Shown one piece after another: positions 1 to 6,952 of a stretch of DNA of 13,553 bases. The notes beneath the pieces are model-generated. The model had not been told where the DNA came from. It saw only the letters and a program-made list of their open reading frames with translations, and made no database searches. Position 1 is the stretch's first letter; every line of letters starts with the position of its first letter. Made by a program: the position numbers and the translations under genes. The DNA comes from an uncultured Bacteroides sp. (GTDB taxonomy: Bacteria > Bacteroidota > Bacteroidia > Bacteroidales > UBA11471): contig CAJLYN010000037.1 of assembly GCA_905210875.1 (NCBI GenBank), forward strand, positions 1-13,553, in the 5' to 3' direction.

Positions 1-43
1 ATTCCGGCGACGCCTTTCTTGTCGTTTTTTTCGATGGTCGGCG

Positions 44-1444
44 TTACGGTTGTACGGCGATGCGTTTGGAATATTCCACCGTGCCGTCGGAGTAGGTCTC
101 TTTCAGAATCGTTACACCGTGGGCCGGAACTTGCAGCGGTGTGCCGTTGATGGAGAAATATTCGGTGTGTACCGGCGTGCGCAGACTTTCTGTGGCTTGG
201 ATTGCACTCGGCTCGTCGGGGACGACCTCACCCAGCTGGTACACTTCGGCCGCTGCCAGCAGGAAACAACCGATGCCGAAATCTTCAAAGTCGGGAACAT
301 GCGTGCGTGTTACCGGTTGTCCGTCTTCGGGCTTGGAGCCGGTGCCCTGCACATAGCCCAGGAAGCCGTCGTCGGCCACCGCTCTATGACACAAGGCATT
401 CCACCCTTTCACCACATGTGGCATATAGGTGGTGCTGTCGAGAATACCGCTGTGTATGCCGTAGGCCATGCCGGCCACGAAAAGCGCCGTGCCCGAGGTC
501 TCGGGCCCTTCCGCCTCGTCCGACCCGTAGTTGGTAGGAGCAGCCAGACTTACCGGCCAAAAGCCGTCTTCACGCTGGCAGGCCGCCAGAGCCTCCGACA
601 TGGCTGTGAAATCGGCAATATACTGCTCCTTGTGGCACACTGTGTCGGGAGCGTATTGCAGAACGCGCATCAACGCCGTGTAGACCCAGCCGTTACCTCG
701 CGACCAGTAACAGGGTTTGTCGGTCTCGACTTTGTCGGTATAGGGCGGGTCAAACTGGTAATCACGGTACCACAGTCCGTCGTTTTCGTTAAACAGGGGA
801 GACCCCTTGCCCTTACCACTGCTCGATTGCCCGGCATCGCCTTGTTTGTCGCGGCTGAACATATACATTTTATACATGTATTCAAAATAGCGGTCGTCTT
901 TTTCGAGGCTACCCAGTTGGGCATAGATGGGCATGGCCATGTGTATAGCGTCGATCCAGTACCAGTCGTTGATGGATTGGCGCTCATACATCAGGTAGTT
1001 GATGTGTTGGGTGATGTGTTCCTTGCGTATGGTCTGTGTCGTATCGAGCATGTACATGTCGAGATAGGCCATGCCGCAGCAGTGAAAGTCGGCGTTGGTG
1101 GGAGCACTGGTGTCGTTTGAAATCCATTTGTGGAAATCGCCCCACTCCTGGGTGTAGTCATACCATCGTTCGACCGGTGTCTGCCGATACATGGCCATTA
1201 GTCCCTCGTAGTAGACGCTGCGGGTCCAGATGCGACTGTTGCGTTTCTTTCCGCCAACAAAAGAGTTGGCCGTGGGGTCGGGATAGGTACGCATGAAATA
1301 ATCGTTCACCAGCGAAGCGTAGTAGAAGGTTGAGTCGCACGACATGAGCCGTTGCGGGTCGTAGGTTGTCTCGTCCGAAGCGGTTGCAGCAGTTGCGCCG
1401 CAGAAAATTGCCAAGGCAAAAAGAATAGATTTGTATTTAATCAT
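44..1444 (-). CDS. Secreted GH105-type unsaturated glycuronyl (rhamnogalacturonyl) hydrolase
   Basis: The protein resembles GH105/GH88 enzymes (YteR type), which remove the 4,5-unsaturated uronic acid left at the end of oligosaccharides by polysaccharide lyases, commonly in pectin breakdown. I chose the ATG at 1444 (466 aa) because it places a typical signal peptide at the N-terminus (MIKYK, hydrophobic stretch, small residues near 20-24); the upstream ATG at 1474 would add ten residues ahead of it. Visible family features are DWYWIDAIHMAMPIYAQLG around 160-178, whose Asp165 matches the catalytic Asp of YteR, the His in DFHCCG near 121, and CYWSRGNGW near 245-253. The enzyme fold ends near 408. 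A tail of about 57 residues follows, containing YFSINGTPL, a PxxGV turn and SDG, resembling Bacteroidales C-terminal sorting tails. It probably acts in the periplasm or at the cell surface. No lyase, SusC or SusD gene is visible. The family is fairly sure; the exact substrate is not. Confidence 0.85.
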   Translation of the reverse strand: MIKYKSILFALAIFCGATAATASDETTYDPQRLMSCDSTFYYASLVNDYFMRTYPDPTANSFVGGKKRNSRIWTRSVYYEGLMAMYRQTPVERWYDYTQEWGDFHKWISNDTSAPTNADFHCCGMAYLDMYMLDTTQTIRKEHITQHINYLMYERQSINDWYWIDAIHMAMPIYAQLGSLEKDDRYFEYMYKMYMFSRDKQGDAGQSSSGKGKGSPLFNENDGLWYRDYQFDPPYTDKVETDKPCYWSRGNGWVYTALMRVLQYAPDTVCHKEQYIADFTAMSEALAACQREDGFWPVSLAAPTNYGSDEAEGPETSGTALFVAGMAYGIHSGILDSTTYMPHVVKGWNALCHRAVADDGFLGYVQGTGSKPEDGQPVTRTHVPDFEDFGIGCFLLAAAEVYQLGEVVPDEPSAIQATESLRTPVHTEYFSINGTPLQVPAHGVTILKETYSDGTVEYSKRIAVQP

Positions 1445-1617
1445 GGTTAAAAATTTAGGCCTATAAAAATACACATAAATATTGTATTAGAGTGGAATTT
1501 TTCGTGAAATATAGAGCGTAAATCAAAAAGAAGCCCGAAAACAAGTGAAAGAATCAAAAAAAACGACTGTTACGGAAAAATAATAGAGGGTAGAGTATGA
1601 ATTATCGTTTTTTTTCA

Positions 1618-1625
1618 TACTTTTG
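1618..1625 (+). promoter_or_regulatory. Candidate Bacteroidales -7 promoter box for the rsmI cluster
   Basis: TACTTTTG matches the Bacteroides -7 consensus TAnnTTTG and lies 20 bases before the ATG at 1646, predicting a leader of only about 14 bases. There is no TTTG about 19 bp upstream, so the -33 half is missing or weak. The rest of the divergent intergenic region (1445-1617) is AT-rich. I found no clear -7 box for the minus-strand GH105 gene in it. Confidence 0.45.
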
Positions 1626-1645
1626 TAGATAAAAACATTGAAATA

Positions 1646-2668
1646 ATGTCGGATTCTCGCGTGGAACATATAAATGCGACGCTTTCGGAACTGGTCGATT
1701 TGATGCAGCTTATAACCAAGAGTTATCCCGAAGTGCCGGCTATTTTATATAAAATATCCCTTGAAAAAGGCGAGTCTTTATGTGAAGAATTGCGTGCATT
1801 AAACACTGTTAAAGAGTCTGTTCCGCGGACAAATGCAGAGATGGCCTCGGTAGAGAGTGGCGAAGCGTCGCCACATATGGTAGAGACTGTGGTGAATGAA
1901 AGTCTTGCTGAGACGACAGTATCTGATGACGGGTCGAGAGAGGGTAATACTTCTGTTGCGACGCCTGAAACAGAAAAGGTCGCCGACAAGAAGGTCTCCA
2001 TGCCTTTCTCTTGGGATACGACCGAAGAGGAGTTTTGCCTTTTTGATCGGATACCCGAGATGAAAACGACGGTAGATGAAACACCTGCCGTTGCGGAGGG
2101 CGGTGCTGCCACGGACAATAAGTTGGACAGCGAAGAGAAAGCCCCGGCAGAGAGTGTAGCCGAAGCGCCTGTGACGGAAAGCGAGCGTGAGGAAGAAGTT
2201 CCTTTATGCGAGAGTAATCCTGAGGTAGAAAACAGTGATGCAGAGCCTCTGTCGCGAGAACCGGCTGCCGAAGCCTCTATCGAAAAACGTCAGGAGCAGG
2301 AATCGGTTGCTGAAGCCTCCACCGAAGTACCTTTGGAGCAGAAAGAGGCGGAGATGCCTCATGATGAGGTATCGACTGTAGTGACCGCAGAGCTAATTGA
2401 GTCCGAAGAGCCTGTTGCTCCTGCCGAGAAAAAAACGCCGCTCTATCGAGAGTTGCAGAAAATGATGAGTATAAACGATCGTTTTCTGTTTCGGCGTGAA
2501 TTGTTTGACAACGATGGCGAATTGATGGGTAAAACCATTGATGAGCTGAATGAAATAACGTCATACGAAGAGTCGTTGGCGTATCTGCACAACCATTTTA
2601 ATTGGGATTTTGAGTCGGAGACAGTAGATCTGTTGCGGTCATTGCTCCAACATCGTTTTGAATTGTAA
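1646..2668 (+). CDS. Uncharacterised acidic protein with folded ends and a disordered middle
   Basis: I do not recognise a characterised function. The 340-aa protein has three parts. Residues 5-55 look helical (LSELVDLMQLI, then SLEKGESLCEELRALN). Residues 56-260 are low-complexity, rich in Glu, Ala, Val, Ser and Pro with few aromatics, and probably disordered; a short exception near 118-140 (FSWDTTEEEFCLFDRIPEM) could be a binding motif. Residues 262-340 look like a compact helical domain, with SINDRFLFRRELF and later YEESLAYLHNHFNWDFES. I recall similar C-terminal segments in hypothetical proteins of other Bacteroidales but cannot name a family. There is no signal peptide or membrane segment, so it is probably cytoplasmic. 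It starts the cluster, and the rsmI start lies 5 bases after its stop, so the two are probably cotranscribed. That suggests, but does not show, a link to ribosomes or translation. Confidence 0.8.
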   Translation: MSDSRVEHINATLSELVDLMQLITKSYPEVPAILYKISLEKGESLCEELRALNTVKESVPRTNAEMASVESGEASPHMVETVVNESLAETTVSDDGSREGNTSVATPETEKVADKKVSMPFSWDTTEEEFCLFDRIPEMKTTVDETPAVAEGGAATDNKLDSEEKAPAESVAEAPVTESEREEEVPLCESNPEVENSDAEPLSREPAAEASIEKRQEQESVAEASTEVPLEQKEAEMPHDEVSTVVTAELIESEEPVAPAEKKTPLYRELQKMMSINDRFLFRRELFDNDGELMGKTIDELNEITSYEESLAYLHNHFNWDFESETVDLLRSLLQHRFEL

Positions 2669-2673
2669 TAGCT

Positions 2674-3402
2674 ATGTCAAAACTCTATATAGTCCCTACC
2701 CCGATAGGCAATCTCGACGATATGACGATGAGAGCCGTCAAGGTTTTGCAGGAAGTCGATTGCATACTGGCCGAAGATACCCGCACCAGCGGTATACTGA
2801 TGAAACACTTCGATATCAAAACCCGTATGCAGTCGCACCACAAGTTTAATGAGCATAAGACTGTCGAAGCCATAGTAGAGCGGCTGCTCGCGGGTGAAAC
2901 CATAGCGCTCGTATCCGATGCTGGAACACCGGCCATATCCGACCCCGGATTCCTTTTGGTGCGAGAGAGCCGCAAGGCAGGAATACCCGTTGAGTGCCTG
3001 CCGGGGCCCACGGCATTTGTACCGGCACTCGTCGACTCGGGATTACCTTGCGACCGTTTCACCTTTGAAGGATTCCTTCCTCAGAAGAAAGGTCGTGCCA
3101 CCCGTTTGGCCGAATTGGCTGTCGAGACCCGGACGATGATTTTCTATGAGTCGCCGTTCAGACTGGTAAAGACGTTGACGCAGATGTCCGAAGTATTTGG
3201 CCCGGAGCGTAGAGTCTCTGTGAGCCGGGAAATCTCCAAACTGCATGAGGAGACATTCTGTGATACGTTTCAGGAGGTCATTGCTCATTATACACAGAAT
3301 GAGCCAAGAGGCGAATGTGTTATTGTGGTAGCCGGTGCAGCCGATGAGAAAAAAGAGAAAACCAAAGCGTCTCATGTAGAAGAAATAGAAGAAAAAGATT
3401 AA
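2674..3402 (+). CDS. rsmI: 16S rRNA (cytidine1402-2'-O)-methyltransferase RsmI
   Basis: RsmI uses S-adenosylmethionine to 2'-O-methylate C1402 of 16S rRNA in the decoding centre of the small subunit. The 242-aa protein shows the expected tetrapyrrole-methylase-like fold and family motifs: VPTPIGNLDDMT (7-18), the LAEDTRTSG segment (32-40), the glycine-rich loop SDAGTPAISDPG (81-92), CLPGPTAFVPAL (108-119), FEGFLPQKKGRA (131-142), FYESPFR (157-163) and SREISKLHEE (184-193). The last 20 or so residues are a Lys/Glu-rich tail after the VVAGA strand, and the protein is somewhat shorter than the E. coli enzyme. The ATG at 2674 places the first motif at the usual distance from the N-terminus. The enzyme is cytoplasmic. 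It sits 5 bases after the upstream acidic-protein gene and 37 bases before the lipoprotein gene. Confidence 0.96.
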   Translation: MSKLYIVPTPIGNLDDMTMRAVKVLQEVDCILAEDTRTSGILMKHFDIKTRMQSHHKFNEHKTVEAIVERLLAGETIALVSDAGTPAISDPGFLLVRESRKAGIPVECLPGPTAFVPALVDSGLPCDRFTFEGFLPQKKGRATRLAELAVETRTMIFYESPFRLVKTLTQMSEVFGPERRVSVSREISKLHEETFCDTFQEVIAHYTQNEPRGECVIVVAGAADEKKEKTKASHVEEIEEKD

Positions 3403-3439
3403 ACATAAACTCAAAAACAACTCTTAAAACAAGAAAATT

Positions 3440-4279
3440 ATGAAAAAAGTAGTGTTAAGTATGGCAGCCCTTTCGATGCTCTTCATCGTAGCGTGCCAAG
3501 GACCTAAAAAAGAAATCGCACGGTTGCAATTTCAAAACGATTCTATCGCACAGATTAATGCTCGCTTGACTTCAGATATCGAAGAATTGCTGCAAATGAT
3601 AGATGAGATTGAAACCAACTTCTCTCAAATTACCAAAACCGAGGCCGCTCTGAATCAGGCACAAGGCGAACGTCTGAAAGCTTCTATCGCTCAAATCATC
3701 GAGCAGTTGAAAGACAATCAGGAGAAAATTGCCAACCTCGAGAAACAGGTAAAAAATCGCAATTACAATATTGCCAGCCTGAGAAAAACGGTTGAACGTC
3801 TCAAAGCCGAAAACGAAGAGAAAGCTGCTATGATCACCGCTCTTCAAGCCGAACTGGCCCAGCGTGACGCCAAAATCAAGGAACTTGATGCTTCTATCGC
3901 TTCTTTGAACAGCAAGCTCGACGCTCTCTCGGATGAGAACAAAGATCAACAAGACCAACTCAATGCCCAAGACCAGGCTCTCAACACCGTATTCTATACC
4001 ATGGGTACCAAGAAAGAGCTCAAAGCCAAAGGTATTCTCGAAGGTGGTCTCCTCAAAGTAAGAACTCTCCAAGGTGTTGTTAACGATGCCGACTTTACCA
4101 AAGCCGACCTCCGCAACGTATCTTCTATTCCTTTGAATGTGAAGAAAGCTACCCTCATGACTTCTCACCCCGAAGGTTCTTATACCTTTGTTAAAGAAGG
4201 CAAAGTCATCACCGAGCTTTCGATTACCAACCCCGAAGAGTTCTGGAGCGTATCGAAATATCTCGTAATCCGTCTGTAA
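3440..4279 (+). CDS. Coiled-coil lipoprotein, possibly related to Cbp1-type collagen-binding adhesin
   Basis: The 279-aa protein begins with a lipoprotein signal: MKK, a hydrophobic stretch, then lipobox IVAC with the lipidated Cys at 19. The residues after Cys (QGPKKE) lack the acidic run used as a surface-export signal in Bacteroidota, which weakly favours an inward-facing periplasmic anchor. Residues 22-185 are an almost continuous coiled coil rich in Ala, Glu, Gln, Lys, Asn and Leu, including LEKQVKNRNYNIASL and LNSKLDALSDENKDQQ. A smaller C-terminal domain (about 188-279) starts with NTVFYTMGTKKELKAKGIL and ends with EFWSVSKYLVIRL. D34-S35-I36 matches the Bacteroides O-glycosylation motif D(S/T)(A/I/L/V/M/T). 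From memory, this layout resembles proteins annotated as Cbp1-family collagen-binding glycoproteins; I cannot test that here and the binding role is unproven. A generic structural envelope lipoprotein is the alternative. Confidence 0.75.
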   Translation: MKKVVLSMAALSMLFIVACQGPKKEIARLQFQNDSIAQINARLTSDIEELLQMIDEIETNFSQITKTEAALNQAQGERLKASIAQIIEQLKDNQEKIANLEKQVKNRNYNIASLRKTVERLKAENEEKAAMITALQAELAQRDAKIKELDASIASLNSKLDALSDENKDQQDQLNAQDQALNTVFYTMGTKKELKAKGILEGGLLKVRTLQGVVNDADFTKADLRNVSSIPLNVKKATLMTSHPEGSYTFVKEGKVITELSITNPEEFWSVSKYLVIRL

Positions 4280-4298
4280 TATAACGGAGCGACAGGCC

Positions 4299-5057
4299 GT
4301 GGTCTCATTCCGCCATGTATTTATCGACCTCGATGATACCTTGTGGAATTTCAGAGACAATTCTCACCGGGCATTGAAGGTCGTCTACGACCAGTTCTCG
4401 CTGGACAGCTATTATCCCGAGTTTGAAGATTTCTATCGGACGTACAGCGAAAAAAATGCCGAACTTTGGAATCTCTACCACCACGGTCGTCTTACACGCG
4501 AAGAATTGATTGCCGAACGTTTCCGTTATCCGCTGCAAAGGCGGGGCGTTTACAATCTCGGCATCATACCGCAACTCAATCAGGCCTACCTCTCGGTATT
4601 TTCCGAGCAGGTAGGCCTGCATTTTTATGCCCGAGAACTTCTGGAATATTTATCGCCGCGCTACACGCTTACCCTGCTGAGCAACGGGTTCAAGGAGGTG
4701 CAGTACCGGAAAATCGACAACACGGGGCTGCGACCTTTTTTCGACCAGATTATACTTTCCGATGAAGTGGGTTATCTCAAACCACACCCCGGAATCTTTA
4801 CCTGTGCGCTCAATCGCCTCTCGGCAACACCCTCTTCGGCCATCATGATAGGCGATAATTTCGAGGCCGATATCTGCGGAGCCGCCCGGATAGGAATGGC
4901 TCAGATATATTTCAACCCCGATAACCGCCCCTTGCCTTGCCGGCGCGAAAAGCAACGGACATCGGGCTGTGAGGAAAGCAATCCGAGGAGAGAGAGGCCG
5001 GTTGCCTGTCCCACTTATCAGGTCTCTTCTCTGGAAGAGATTATATCTATTCTCTGA
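4299..5057 (+). CDS. HAD-superfamily phosphatase (YjjG-like nucleotidase or related)
   Basis: The 252-aa cytoplasmic protein carries all four HAD motifs: DLDDT with nucleophile Asp10 and acid Asp12 (motif I), LSNG with Ser128 (motif II), Lys161 in YLKPHPG (motif III), and GDNFEAD with Asp186 and Asp191 (motif IV). A helical cap lies between motifs I and II, as in YjjG-type pyrimidine nucleotidases and other subfamily I members. The likely reaction is hydrolysis of a phosphate from a nucleotide or other small metabolite; the substrate is not readable. The start is GTG: there is no in-frame ATG before Met183, motif I needs this start, and GGAG at 4286-4289 sits 9 bases upstream as a good ribosome-binding site. 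An Arg/Cys-rich insert near 208-237 lies in a loop that is normally short. The gene starts 19 bases after the lipoprotein gene and is probably last in the cluster. Confidence 0.88.
   Translation: MVSFRHVFIDLDDTLWNFRDNSHRALKVVYDQFSLDSYYPEFEDFYRTYSEKNAELWNLYHHGRLTREELIAERFRYPLQRRGVYNLGIIPQLNQAYLSVFSEQVGLHFYARELLEYLSPRYTLTLLSNGFKEVQYRKIDNTGLRPFFDQIILSDEVGYLKPHPGIFTCALNRLSATPSSAIMIGDNFEADICGAARIGMAQIYFNPDNRPLPCRREKQRTSGCEESNPRRERPVACPTYQVSSLEEIISIL
4581..4619 (+). repeat. Strong inverted repeat inside the HAD coding region
   Basis: CAGGCCTACC (4581-4590) is the exact reverse complement of GGTAGGCCTG (4610-4619). An inner arm, CTCGG (4592-4596), pairs with CCGAG (4603-4607) around a 6-base loop. 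Together they form a 15-bp stem with a small internal loop. It lies in the cap-domain coding region and no T-run follows the outer arm, so it is not a standard terminator. Confidence 0.7.
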
Positions 5058-5071
5058 TTGTGTTTTTATAT

Positions 5072-5116
5072 AAAAAGAGCGGCACGACATCTTGTGAAAG
5101 AGTCGTGCCGCTTTTT
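5072..5116. terminator. Bidirectional intrinsic terminator between convergent transcripts
   Basis: AGCGGCACGAC (5078-5088) pairs perfectly with GTCGTGCCGCT (5102-5112) around a 13-base loop. An A-run precedes the stem (5072-5076) and a T-run follows it (5112-5116), so it can end transcription on both strands. It lies between the HAD gene stop (5057) and the response-regulator stop (5143), and would end both the plus-strand cluster and the minus-strand efflux operon. Confidence 0.88.
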
Positions 5117-5142
5117 GCTTTCAGTGTCGGTAGGAGAGAGGC

Positions 5143-5874
5143 TTATAGTTTGCCGATGATGGAACGTCGGTTGAGTTGTTCCACCAGTTGGTCTTTATAG
5201 GAATCGGAGATGGGAATATAGGTTTTCCCGAAAACGATGCGGTTGCGCTCAATGACCTTGATCTTGTCCATCTGTACGATAAATGAGCGGTGTACCCGCA
5301 CAAATTTCTGCTCCGGCAGTTGCTCTTCGAGCGATTTGAGGCTCATGAGCGACAATACTGGGTGGCTTTCGTCTTCTACATATATCTTTACATAATCTTT
5401 CAGCCCCTCTATGTAGAGTATTTTGTCAAGATCTATTTGTATCAATTTGTATTCACTCTTGACAAATATCGACTGCGGCATAGACGGCTGGGCGACCGGC
5501 GATTGGTTTTTCAGTTCGAACCACCGGCGGGCTTTTTCGCAGGCTTGCAGAAAATCGGAGTAGGAAAAGGGTTTGAGCAGGTAATCGAGTGCGTTGACGC
5601 GATAGCTGTCTACGGCATACTGTTCAAAGGCCGTAGTGAAGATGATGCGGCATCGTTCGCCGATGATGCGCGAAAATTCCAGTCCGTTGACTTCGGGCAT
5701 CTGTATGTCGAGAAAGAGCAGGTCGGGTGTGTGGCCCGAGGTTATCTCGTCCATGGCTTTGATGGCGCTGGTGTATGAGCCGGTAAGTTCGAGGAAAGAG
5801 GTCTTCCCCACATAGTTTTCGAGCAGGCTCACGGCCAGTGGTTCATCGTCGATAATGGCACATTTCAGTTTCAT
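5143..5874 (-). CDS. LytTR-family response regulator
   Basis: The 243-aa protein has an N-terminal receiver domain (about 3-120) and a C-terminal LytTR DNA-binding domain (about 135-235). Receiver residues are intact: acidic pair Asp9/Asp10, phosphoacceptor Asp56 in LFLDIQMP, Thr80 and Lys101 in LLKPF. The LytTR part shows KSEYKLIQIDLDKILYIEGLKDYVKI and later FVRVHRSFIV. LytTR proteins bind direct-repeat sites through beta strands and activate or repress promoters. The start at 5874 is 10 bases after the histidine-kinase stop, making an obvious partner pair. It is the last gene of the operon, just before the terminator. The likely target is the operon's own promoter upstream of 11543, though I could not pick out a convincing repeat pair there. 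Confidence 0.93.
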   Translation of the reverse strand: MKLKCAIIDDEPLAVSLLENYVGKTSFLELTGSYTSAIKAMDEITSGHTPDLLFLDIQMPEVNGLEFSRIIGERCRIIFTTAFEQYAVDSYRVNALDYLLKPFSYSDFLQACEKARRWFELKNQSPVAQPSMPQSIFVKSEYKLIQIDLDKILYIEGLKDYVKIYVEDESHPVLSLMSLKSLEEQLPEQKFVRVHRSFIVQMDKIKVIERNRIVFGKTYIPISDSYKDQLVEQLNRRSIIGKL

Positions 5875-5884
5875 GACCGGAGAT

Positions 5885-6940
5885 TTATTGAGGGTGCGTC
5901 GATAATGTCAGTTCAGAACGGTATGAATATTCGTCTTCTTGAATGATAAACGTATATCGGTCCGGATATAGTATATCGAGACGTTTTTTCAGATTATCGA
6001 GGCCGATGCCCGAGCCGCTTTTGTCGTTGGTGCCTTTGGGAAAGCGACTGTTCTCAATGCGACACACGACCTGTCCAAAGTCGTCGACCGAGAGGTCAAT
6101 GTGTACAAACGATGGCTGTGTATTGCTGATGCCGTGCTTAAAGGCATTCTCGATGAGCGAGATAAACAGCAATGGAGCCACTTCGACGCTGGCACAGTTT
6201 TTACTTGGTAACTTTACCGAGAGTTCGGTATTGTCGGCCAGTCGCAAGCGCATGAGTTCGACGTAGTTATGAATGAAATCTACCTCTTTCGACAGCGGTA
6301 CGTACCGGGGCGTATTGTCGTAAAGAACATAGCGCATGAGTTTACTCAGCTCTATGACAGCCTGTTGTGCCTTCTCTGGCGAAAGGGCAATCAGGGAGTA
6401 GATGTTGTTGAGAGTGTTGAACAGAAAATGCGGGTTGATTTGACTTTTCAGAGTTTTCAGTTCGGCCTCTACTTTTTCACGCTCGACGGTTTCGAGTTCT
6501 TTTTCGACCGACATCCAGCGGCTGGTCATCTTCACGGCAATGCTCATGCCCACCGATAGAATGAGAGGTACCATGTCTCGGAAGAAGAATCCGAAGAATG
6601 CTTCGATGGAGCTCTCGGGAGGAGGGGGTATTCTTCGTGCGATAAAGTAATGCCTTATGGCAAAAAGAACAAACGACACACCCAGTATCAAAATAAAATT
6701 GAAGGCAAAGAAGTAGGGCATCTGTCCTCTTTTGAAGAGAAACTTGTCAATGAGCAGGGTGTAGTTGGCGTAGAAAACGATGAGCAGGGCCAGGGGTATG
6801 AGCGAGGTCCACAGGTATCGTCGGAGGTAATCGGGCGAGCTGTGGTCAGAGAACAGCAGCGGGAGCCCGAAGATGAGCCCCCAGCCGGTGATGTGTATGA
6901 AGAGAGTTACTCTCTGATGTTTTTTATCTCTGGCGTCCAT
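5885..6940 (-). CDS. LytS/YehU-type sensor histidine kinase
   Basis: The 351-aa inner-membrane protein starts with four predicted membrane helices (about 14-30, 45-62, 76-98, 117-136), a coiled linker (144-167) and a His_kinase domain. The phosphoacceptor is His171 in QINPHFLFNTLNN, typical of the LytS class. The ATP-binding part carries an N-box (SLIENAFKHG, Asn265) and a glycine box (GSGIGLDNLKKRL, from 309). There is no sizeable periplasmic sensor domain, so the signal is probably sensed in or at the membrane. A proline run (PPPP, 105-108) lies in the third loop. The start at 6940 is 12 bases after the permease stop, and the response regulator follows 10 bases later. Coupling to the pump genes suggests it senses a pump substrate or envelope stress; this is inferred from position only. 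Confidence 0.92.
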   Translation of the reverse strand: MDARDKKHQRVTLFIHITGWGLIFGLPLLFSDHSSPDYLRRYLWTSLIPLALLIVFYANYTLLIDKFLFKRGQMPYFFAFNFILILGVSFVLFAIRHYFIARRIPPPPESSIEAFFGFFFRDMVPLILSVGMSIAVKMTSRWMSVEKELETVEREKVEAELKTLKSQINPHFLFNTLNNIYSLIALSPEKAQQAVIELSKLMRYVLYDNTPRYVPLSKEVDFIHNYVELMRLRLADNTELSVKLPSKNCASVEVAPLLFISLIENAFKHGISNTQPSFVHIDLSVDDFGQVVCRIENSRFPKGTNDKSGSGIGLDNLKKRLDILYPDRYTFIIQEDEYSYRSELTLSTHPQ

Positions 6941-6952
6941 GAGAAGATAGGA

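Noticed and set aside
1..43. A possible gene end or start beyond the GH105 stop
   Set aside because: The stretch is too short to show a motif or a start codon on either strand, so no gene can be supported.
50..1120. A 356-codon open frame on the plus strand opposite the GH105 gene
   Set aside because: The translated product shows no family motif, while the minus strand gives a full-length enzyme with a signal peptide and catalytic motifs. Long antisense frames are expected in this base composition.
3572..4360. A 262-codon minus-strand frame opposite the lipoprotein gene
   Set aside because: Its Phe/Leu/Val-rich sequence is what antisense reading of a Lys/Glu/Gln-rich coiled coil gives. There is no promoter or start signal for it.
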